From Treponema sp. (lineage in GTDB: Bacteria > Spirochaetota > Spirochaetia > Treponematales > Breznakiellaceae): a stretch of 27,934 bases of DNA. The position numbers were made by a program, and so were the translations under genes. Position 1 is the first letter of the stretch, and each line of letters starts with the position of its first letter. This document shows positions 22,037-27,934 of this stretch, in pieces. Location of the stretch: the NCBI GenBank assembly GCA_031278025.1, contig JAITLF010000192.1:1-27934 (forward strand), written 5' to 3'. Under the pieces are notes generated by a model. The model did no database searches. It had not been told where the DNA came from and saw nothing but the letters and a program-made list of their open reading frames with translations.

Positions 22037-24409
22037 ATGAGTGATTATTTGGATCCCAATAATGAGGAACTTCTCAAAGATTTTTTCAGCGAAGCCCAGA
22101 TGCAGGTGGACACGCTGGAACAGAATATCCTGGTACTTGAGAATGAAGGTGGTAACAAAGATGCGGTAGATGAGATCTTCCGGGCTGCGCATACCTTAAA
22201 AGGCGGATCTGCTACGGTAGAAATGATGGAACGTTCCCATTTTACCCATCTGGTCGAAGATGTCCTTGATGCCATCCGGTCGGATCAGTTGGTGGTTACT
22301 GAAGAGGTGGTCGATACGCTTCTTTCGGCGATTGATGTTATCAAGGCTATGCTGGAACAGCGGATGAACGGTTCCGTTTATCAGCAGGATACTACCCAGA
22401 TAGCAGGTCGTCTTTCGTCCCTGCTTCCCGATGGGACCTCCCGGGAAAAAGGAGCCGCCAAACCTGCCGCGCTTCCTGCGCAGCCGGTCCGTTCCGTGCC
22501 TCCTACTTCCGGAACCGTGTCTCCCGCCATGCCTTCCGAATATGATATCCTGGAAATGAAGCAATCCGTATCCGGCGGTATGCCAATCTATCGTATTTCA
22601 GTTCAGTTTGATGAAAATAGTCTGATGAATACCGTCGGCGGTATTCAGGTGTACGCGGCTATTAAGAATCTCGGTACGATTCTGAAAACATCGCCGGACT
22701 TTGAAAAGCTCTACGAAGATGTGTTTTATCCCACAGTAGACTATTATCTGGCTACTCGTAAAACCGGCGATGAGCTTATGAGCTATGTGGTTATTCCCGA
22801 TGTGAGCCTTTCTGCGGACATCAAGAATATAGACGCCCTTCCCGATACGGGTACGGAAGCCGCTCCTTCTCAGACTGCCGCTCCCACACCGGTTTTGGTC
22901 CCCGCTCCCACACCGGTCCCGGTTCCCGTTCCTGCTCCCCCGGCGGAGCCTGTCGTTGCCCCCACTGGAGGGGACGAGCGCAAAGTTACGGCGGCAGATG
23001 CCAGGAAAGCCGGAAAAGAGGCGGGGTCCATACTGCGGGTCGATTCCAAGCGTATAGACGACCTCCTTAACCTGGTTTCCGAGACGGTTATCACCAAAGC
23101 GACCTTCAACCAGATCAACAATCAATTCAACGATCTTTTAGCGGACCTGCATGATATCGAATCGGTTTACCGGGAAAAAATAAAGAATCTTTTCGACAGC
23201 CTGCCCGATTATCTGGAGGATATGCAGACGGGTAAAACTGTTAAGGACATACGGAAGGAAATAGGGGATCAGTATGGGGATATTTTTTCCCTTTTTGATA
23301 GTTTTGAGGCATCCCTTAAAGGTAGCGCGGCCAAATTCCGTTCCACCTCCCAGAATTTGGGCCGTATTACCGGCGAACTCCAGGAAGGGGTTATGCGTAT
23401 CCGCATGGTGCCCATCAGTCAGATCTTCAGCCGTTTCCCACGGCTGGTTCGGGACCTTTCCAAGTCCCTCAATAAAAAGATCAATCTGGTCATCGAAGGT
23501 GAGGAAACCGAACTCGACAAATCGGTCATTGAAGATCTGCTGGACCCGATTATGCACTCGGTACGAAATTCCATAGATCATGGAATTGAGTCCCAGGAAG
23601 AACGCCGGGCGGCGGGTAAGCCTGAAGAGGGCATGGTCATCCTTAGGGCCGCCAACGAAGGGAATATGATCCTCATCGAAATTTCCGACGACGGCAAGGG
23701 CATAGACGTTGATGCAGTCAAGGCCAAGGCGGTGGAACGAGGCCTCATCAGTCCCAACAAGGTTTTGTCCGATGTGGAAGCCTTCAACCTTATCTTTGAG
23801 GCCGGTTTTTCTACCGCCAAGACGATTACCGCCATATCTGGACGGGGGGTCGGCCTGGATGTGGTGCGCCGGCAAATCGAGAAGCTCAACGGTTCGGCTA
23901 CGGTCTCTTCGGAGTGGGGCAAGGGTACCAAGTTTATCATCAAACTGCCGCTGACTCTGGCGATTATCCAGGGTCTTCTGGTCCGGGTGGGAACAGAAAT
24001 CTATTCTATCCCCATCACTTCGGTCATAGAGAGCCTGCGGATCAAGCCCGAAGATATCAGGATGATCGACAATTATGAGGTCTTTAACATCCGTAACGAT
24101 GTGCTTTCCCTGCTCAGACTCAACCGGCTGTTCGGCATCAAGACCGAAGAAAGCCAGGACTATAACTTCATCGTCATTGTGGGTACTGCTGAAAAGAAGA
24201 TGGGTTTTATGGTGGACAGCCTTATCGGCGAGGAAGATGTCGTCATTAAGCCTCTGCGGGATCAGTATACCAATTCCCCGGGAATTGCCGGTGCGTCAAT
24301 CTTGGGCGATGGCTCGGTTTCACTTATCATAGATGTAAGTCAGCTCCTAGAACTGGGGCTCCGTAAGGAGCTTGAACAACGCCGGGCGCGCGAAGCGTCA
24401 ACCAGGTAG
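22037..24409 (+). CDS. cheA: Chemotaxis histidine kinase CheA
   Basis: CheA phosphorylates response regulators in answer to chemoreceptor signals. The 790-residue protein has the full domain set. The P1 Hpt domain carries the phosphorylated His52 in FRAAHTLKGGSATVEM. A P2-like domain lies at about 180-270, and a Pro/Ala/Val-rich linker (PVLVPAPTPVPVPVPAPPAE) follows near residue 290. The P3 dimerisation helices start at VDSKRIDDLLNLVSETVITK. The P4 kinase has an N-box (MHSVRNSIDHGIE), a G1 box (DDGKGID) and a G2 box (GRGVGLDVV). The C-terminal P5 domain is CheW-like. P3 contains an extra segment (about 375-450) relative to E. coli CheA. The gene is first in a cheA-cheW/R-cheX cluster with 11-bp spacing to the next gene. 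Confidence 0.96.
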   Translation: MSDYLDPNNEELLKDFFSEAQMQVDTLEQNILVLENEGGNKDAVDEIFRAAHTLKGGSATVEMMERSHFTHLVEDVLDAIRSDQLVVTEEVVDTLLSAIDVIKAMLEQRMNGSVYQQDTTQIAGRLSSLLPDGTSREKGAAKPAALPAQPVRSVPPTSGTVSPAMPSEYDILEMKQSVSGGMPIYRISVQFDENSLMNTVGGIQVYAAIKNLGTILKTSPDFEKLYEDVFYPTVDYYLATRKTGDELMSYVVIPDVSLSADIKNIDALPDTGTEAAPSQTAAPTPVLVPAPTPVPVPVPAPPAEPVVAPTGGDERKVTAADARKAGKEAGSILRVDSKRIDDLLNLVSETVITKATFNQINNQFNDLLADLHDIESVYREKIKNLFDSLPDYLEDMQTGKTVKDIRKEIGDQYGDIFSLFDSFEASLKGSAAKFRSTSQNLGRITGELQEGVMRIRMVPISQIFSRFPRLVRDLSKSLNKKINLVIEGEETELDKSVIEDLLDPIMHSVRNSIDHGIESQEERRAAGKPEEGMVILRAANEGNMILIEISDDGKGIDVDAVKAKAVERGLISPNKVLSDVEAFNLIFEAGFSTAKTITAISGRGVGLDVVRRQIEKLNGSATVSSEWGKGTKFIIKLPLTLAIIQGLLVRVGTEIYSIPITSVIESLRIKPEDIRMIDNYEVFNIRNDVLSLLRLNRLFGIKTEESQDYNFIVIVGTAEKKMGFMVDSLIGEEDVVIKPLRDQYTNSPGIAGASILGDGSVSLIIDVSQLLELGLRKELEQRRAREASTR

Positions 24410-24420
24410 CGAGGGAAGTC

Positions 24421-25755
24421 ATGGCAGCAGTGATAAAAGATTTGGCGAAGGTGAACGCCGAAATTCAGGAACAAAAAGAGCAGGTTAATAACGTTGACTT
24501 TAAGATGGTTACGTTTTCTCTGGCCGGTAAAGATTATGGCGTTGACATCATGAATGTCAAGGAAATTGCCAAGGCTGATAAGTTTACCTATGTGCCTAAC
24601 GCCGCTTCTTTTGTTCGGGGGGTTTACAACCTCCGGGGCGACATCATTCCTATCATTGATTTGAGGACTTTCTTTCATCTTTCGGTGGATACTAAAGTAG
24701 ACGCCCAGGAAAACATGCTCATCCTGAGAATTGAAGATCGGGTTTATGGTACCATCGTCGATAAGATTGACAAGGTTGTAGGCATCAATTCCGGTACGAT
24801 TCAGCCCCCCCATCCTATCTTTGGGGACATCAATATTAAATATATCAGCGGGGTTGTGGAAAAACAGGGGGATCTTTACATCATCCTTGATGTGGTCCGT
24901 ATTTTTACCCAGAGCGAGGATGAAAAGCAGAAACCCCGGTCCGCGATTCAGGAGGCTGGGGAAAGCTATTTTGTACCACCGCCCCCTGTGGAACCTGTTT
25001 TGGAGCAACGCGCCGAAGTTGCCGATTCCGCGCTTGGTTTTATCAAGGATGGTCTGACCGTCCTCAAGGGGTTTATCGTGAGCCCTCTCAACGACCAGTG
25101 GTTTAAGAAGCGGTTTACGAAGTGGATGGACATCCATTCAAACAAAGAAGCCCAACTCAGGAATGTCCAGGATGCGGATAACTTCCTGGCCGATTTCTAT
25201 TCTCCTCATACCGGATCGTTCTGGGACGATGAGTATTCCTTTCAGGTCAAGAGCATCCTGCCGAAGCTAAGTTCTAATAACATCCAGGTCTGGAATCTTG
25301 GTTGCGGGAAGGGCTATGAAGCTTTTTCAATGGCGTGTATACTAAAGTCACGGTATCCTAATGGTCATATCAAGATATGGGCTAATGATAATGATATTCT
25401 TTCTATATCAACGGCGCCGAATATGATTTTTGACCTGGCTGATGTGCCTGAATTTATCCGGGGTTTTATGGTACGTGGTAAAAACGGGTATAGCTTTAGT
25501 CAGGAGATAAAGAATGCAATCCTATTTGAATATCATGATATCCTGAATGAGAACCAAATTCCCGAAGTGGATATCATTATAGCTCGGGATTTCCTGTCCT
25601 TTGTTTCCCTTCAAAACCAGGAAAAAATTATCGCCGAATTTTCCGAAAAGTTGAAACGTGGCGGGTTTGTTGTTATGGGAAGAAATGAACGGCTTCCGCT
25701 AGATGATTGGCAGCCTATAGCGAAAGATCCGGTTTCCGCGTTTGTGCGTAGTTAG
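24421..25755 (+). CDS. cheW: CheW domain fused to a CheR-like domain
   Basis: A 444-residue two-domain protein. Residues 25-165 are a CheW adaptor domain (VTFSLAGKDYGVDIMNVKEI, GVYNLRGDIIPIIDLR) coupling CheA to receptors. After a Pro/Glu linker (180-200), residues 225-440 resemble the CheR methyltransferase. They include a SAM-site-like loop VWNLGCGKGYEAFSMACIL (290-308) and a late IIAEFSEKLKRGGFVVMGRN strand-loop. CheR normally has G-C-S-T-G-E-E-P-Y-S; here it is G-C-G-K-G-Y-E-A-F-S, and the N-terminal CheR helical domain looks reduced. Methyltransferase activity is thus uncertain. CheW/CheR-like fusions at this operon position are known in treponemes, where they form part of unusual receptor arrays. 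The start at 24421 follows GAGGGAAG. Confidence 0.9.
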   Translation: MAAVIKDLAKVNAEIQEQKEQVNNVDFKMVTFSLAGKDYGVDIMNVKEIAKADKFTYVPNAASFVRGVYNLRGDIIPIIDLRTFFHLSVDTKVDAQENMLILRIEDRVYGTIVDKIDKVVGINSGTIQPPHPIFGDINIKYISGVVEKQGDLYIILDVVRIFTQSEDEKQKPRSAIQEAGESYFVPPPPVEPVLEQRAEVADSALGFIKDGLTVLKGFIVSPLNDQWFKKRFTKWMDIHSNKEAQLRNVQDADNFLADFYSPHTGSFWDDEYSFQVKSILPKLSSNNIQVWNLGCGKGYEAFSMACILKSRYPNGHIKIWANDNDILSISTAPNMIFDLADVPEFIRGFMVRGKNGYSFSQEIKNAILFEYHDILNENQIPEVDIIIARDFLSFVSLQNQEKIIAEFSEKLKRGGFVVMGRNERLPLDDWQPIAKDPVSAFVRS

Positions 25756-25778
25756 CTTTGGTAAAGGAGCATTAATAT

Positions 25779-26249
25779 ATGAGAGTTGAATACATCAACC
25801 CGTTTGTTGAGGCGGCTTTTAGTATTCTTAAAAGCCAGGTTTATGAAAATGTGAAACGCAGTGATCTGTACCTCAAATCTTCAACGTTGTCTATTATGGG
25901 GGTTGCCGCAGTGGTTGGACTTGCTGGAGATGTGATAGGGCAGGTTCGGTTTGATATGACTAAAGATACCGCTCTGGCAGTGGCCAGCATCATGAACGGT
26001 GAAAAACTGCCTGCCTTGGATGACATGGCCAAAGCCACCATTCAGGAGCTTGCCAACATGATTACCGCCCAAGCGGTTACCAAACTTCACGATCTTGGCT
26101 TTAAATTTGACCTGACTCCTCCGGCTCTCTTTGTCGGGGACAATCTTGAAGTCTCCAGCGACCTCAAGGTGGAAGCCCTTATTGTCCCCATGGAACTCGG
26201 CTCCCATGGGAAAATCGAAGTAAACGTTGCCATTCGGGAAAGAATGTAA
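25779..26249 (+). CDS. cheX: CheX-type phosphatase of phospho-CheY
   Basis: A 156-residue cytoplasmic CheX-family protein that removes phosphate from CheY to end the signal. ATG 25779 follows AAAGGAG. The catalytic helix has the family E-x-x-N motif at Glu90-Asn93 in TIQELANMITAQAV. The start MRVEYINPFVEAAFSILKSQ and the end RERM fit treponemal CheX. It lies 23 bp after the cheW/R gene in the same operon. In well-known treponemes cheY follows, but here no response-regulator gene is present downstream within the window. Confidence 0.93.
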   Translation: MRVEYINPFVEAAFSILKSQVYENVKRSDLYLKSSTLSIMGVAAVVGLAGDVIGQVRFDMTKDTALAVASIMNGEKLPALDDMAKATIQELANMITAQAVTKLHDLGFKFDLTPPALFVGDNLEVSSDLKVEALIVPMELGSHGKIEVNVAIRERM

Positions 26250-26284
26250 GCGTTCTCTATACGGGTTCTGTTTTAGGATACGGC

Positions 26285-26318
26285 AACAGCATTTGATACT
26301 ATATACAAACGCTGTTTT
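26285..26318 (+). terminator. Probable terminator of the che operon
   Basis: An 11-bp stem with one mismatch, AACAGCATTTG (26285-26295) and CAAACGCTGTT (26306-26316), is followed by TTCCCC; the T-run is only four bases counting the stem end. A second perfect stem, GAAACGCC (26438-26445) with GGCGTTTC (26454-26461), follows and may serve either strand. The 280 bp between cheX and the dehydrogenase hold no recognisable gene. Confidence 0.4.
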
Positions 26319-26529
26319 CCCCGTATATTATCGGTATGTTACCATTATTCTTCCTCAAAGAAGATTTGGTCATTGGTTTTTTGTAAAGCTGTGGACTGTC
26401 TTTTTGTGATCAATCCCAAGGTATTCGCATCAAACTAGAAACGCCGTTTATCAGGCGTTTCAATTATTAGTAGTATTAAATGCTGTTGCCTTGGTTTTAG
26501 GAAGACCTTACTGTCAATACCACCAACTC

Positions 26530-27636
26530 TTAAAAATTAAATTCATACGAATCAAGCCGGTATTCTTCTTTCAAAGCTATGATCGTCTTTCTAAGACTTT
26601 CATTTAAAGGAACCCCCGTATCCTTTCTGACAAGCCACGCCAGGTATTCCTTTTCACCGGCGGTATAGATCCGCTCCCGTCCGGGCATTTTTGCCGAAGC
26701 GCGGAGTTCCCGCAGGATATCCCCGGCTGTTTTTTTGAATTTGTCCACTTCGATAAAGAACGAAATATTGATGGCGATAAAGAAATGACCCAGATGATAG
26801 GGAATCTTTTCGCCCTCCGCATCGGATCCACAAAGCATTTTGAGGAACCAGCCCTGCTGTAGGGCTGCGGAGAGAATCTCCACCACTGTGGCATAACCAT
26901 ATCCCTTATAGCCGGCGGTTTCATCCCCCAAGCCTCCCAAAGGCGCCAGGGCGGAAGTACCCACGATCAGGCCGTCCAGAGCCTTGGCGGGATCAGTTTC
27001 GCTGCTGCCATCCTGGTTGATTACCCATCCATGAGGCATGGTTTTGCCGATCCGGTCGTAATGCTCGATCTTTCCCCGCTGGGAAACCGATGTGGCGCAG
27101 TCAAGGACAAAGGGAAAGTCTTCATCCGTAGGAATTCCCACAGTCAGGGGATTGGTCCCCAACATGTTTTCAATTCCAAAAGTAGGCGCTATGGAAGGTC
27201 TGGCGTTGGTTCCCGTGATGCCTATCATCCCCGCCCTGGTCGCCATGGTGGCATAGTAACCCGCGATTCCGTAATGAGTGGAGTTGCGCACCGCCACCAT
27301 GCCCAGGCCGTATTTTGCCGCCTTGTCAAGCGCCATCTGCATGGATTTTTTGCCTATCACCTGCCCCATACCGTCATGGCCGTCCACCACAGCAACAGTC
27401 ATATTATCCCTGACAACCTCGAATTTGGTTACCGGCTGCTGAATGCCTTCTTTGATGCGGTCTATATAAACAGGTTTAAACCGTCCCACCCCGTGTGAAT
27501 CTATTCCCCGTTTATCCGATTCAATAAGAATATCGGCGCAGACAGCCGCATCCTCAGGGGGTACTCCGGCTTTTATGAACACATCCCTCATAAAAGCTTC
27601 CAGTCTATCGAATTTTTCATATACCAGTTGACCCAT
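26530..27636 (-). CDS. Malate/L-lactate dehydrogenase (type 2, Ldh-family) oxidoreductase
   Basis: A 368-residue NAD(P)-dependent oxidoreductase of the malate/L-lactate dehydrogenase family that includes ureidoglycolate dehydrogenase. ATG 27636 is chosen because GGAGG lies 5 nt before it; the frame to 27693 adds 19 residues without support. The catalytic region has DKRGIDSHGVGRF (His48) near the N-terminus and NSTHYGIAGYYATMA in the middle. GTNPLTVGIPTDEDFPFVLD follows, the family cofactor/substrate loop. The C-terminal lobe contains GYKGYGYATVVEILSAALQQ. The family acts on 2-hydroxyacids (malate, lactate, sulfolactate, ureidoglycolate); which one is not decided. It is a single gene, and the inverted IS copy ends 126 bp upstream of its start. 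Confidence 0.87.
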   Translation of the reverse strand: MGQLVYEKFDRLEAFMRDVFIKAGVPPEDAAVCADILIESDKRGIDSHGVGRFKPVYIDRIKEGIQQPVTKFEVVRDNMTVAVVDGHDGMGQVIGKKSMQMALDKAAKYGLGMVAVRNSTHYGIAGYYATMATRAGMIGITGTNARPSIAPTFGIENMLGTNPLTVGIPTDEDFPFVLDCATSVSQRGKIEHYDRIGKTMPHGWVINQDGSSETDPAKALDGLIVGTSALAPLGGLGDETAGYKGYGYATVVEILSAALQQGWFLKMLCGSDAEGEKIPYHLGHFFIAINISFFIEVDKFKKTAGDILRELRASAKMPGRERIYTAGEKEYLAWLVRKDTGVPLNESLRKTIIALKEEYRLDSYEFNF

Positions 27637-27762
27637 ATCAACCTCCATGGTTTGTTCTATATCACAAAAGGACCTGACACCCCGCCGCTTCACCAGCGAG
27701 GATGTTCATGTATTGATTGGACCGCAATATTAGAACTTATGTCAAGGCACCCGCCCTTTTAA

Positions 27763-27934
27763 TCAGGAATTCAAAGTATCACCCATCGGGTTCATCTCCC
27801 CAGACGAAAAGGATAAAGCGGACCAGTTTTCATGGAGAAAACGACTGAAAATGTACCTCAGCGCACTAAAGAAATTGTCCTGGCGGCCAGACCGGTTCCG
27901 GGCCCCCCGGTACTGCTCATCCCCCAAAAACAAA
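27763..27934 (-). mobile_element. 3' end of an insertion sequence, right copy
   Basis: The reverse complement of left-copy bases 40-212 with one substitution and one missing base (near 27819). It runs off the window. The shared terminus is TCAGGAATTC (27763 onward). The missing base shifts the transposase frame, which then ends at TGA 27765-27763 at the very tip of the element (last residues MGDTLNS). The left copy stops at an earlier TGA. Which version is ancestral is not decided. Confidence 0.8.

Noticed and set aside
27739..27744. TTGACA on the minus strand 17 bp outside the right IS end
   Set aside because: No -10 box lies at 16-18 bp from it, so I do not call it a promoter for the dehydrogenase gene.

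Overview
The window reads as a chromosomal segment of a spirochete, most probably a Treponema of the free-living or termite-gut kind. The evidence is two adjacent FlaA filament-sheath genes, a FlaB core flagellin, and a cheA - cheW(CheR-like fusion) - cheX cluster in the treponemal order. The genus call is inference from gene content; no rRNA, tRNA or other phylogenetic marker is present. Base composition is moderately GC-rich, with the motility and chemotaxis genes visibly more AT-rich than the enzymes and transporters.

Layout. Positions 1-212 hold the 3' end of an insertion sequence. Next come flaA (303-1076) and a second flaA (1088-1810) behind a textbook sigma-70 promoter, then a convergent uracil-DNA-glycosylase-like gene (1864-2607, minus). 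An exported beta-barrel-type protein (2859-4013) is followed by a repeat-containing gap, an AGCS sodium/amino-acid symporter (4431-5804), and a gap holding three perfect GC hairpins and about 20 copies of a 21-bp quasi-palindrome. An AzgA-type purine permease (6478-7773) then converges on a minus-strand selenium cluster: selD, yedF, DUF3343, yqeC (10532 down to 7837). flaB (11081-11941) follows, with a sigma-28-type promoter and a 260-nt structured leader. After it lie, on the minus strand, an M16 metallopeptidase lipoprotein, a GNAT acetyltransferase, a second 21-bp quasi-palindrome array and ptsI. On the plus strand come an SSS symporter, an RNB-domain ribonuclease and cheA-cheW/R-cheX. A minus-strand malate/lactate dehydrogenase-family gene (27636-26530) precedes a second copy of the terminal insertion sequence, inverted relative to the first.

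How genes fit together. FlaA, FlaB and CheA/CheW-R/CheX belong to motility and its control. SelD makes selenophosphate; YedF, DUF3343 and YqeC are the accessory set associated with selenium-dependent molybdenum hydroxylases, and the convergent purine permease fits a purine-hydroxylase role. The symporters, PtsI and the peptidase are general nutrient functions.

The most unusual features are non-coding. Two unrelated tandem arrays share a 21-bp period and the same quasi-palindromic design; the second is bracketed by AAACCCGGGTTT palindromes. Near-identical inverted IS ends bracket the whole window. Several genes (selD, ptsI, cheA, probably the RNB gene) have a -10 box only 6-10 nt from the start codon and no Shine-Dalgarno sequence, suggesting leaderless transcripts. 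No complete new defence or mobile system was recognised.
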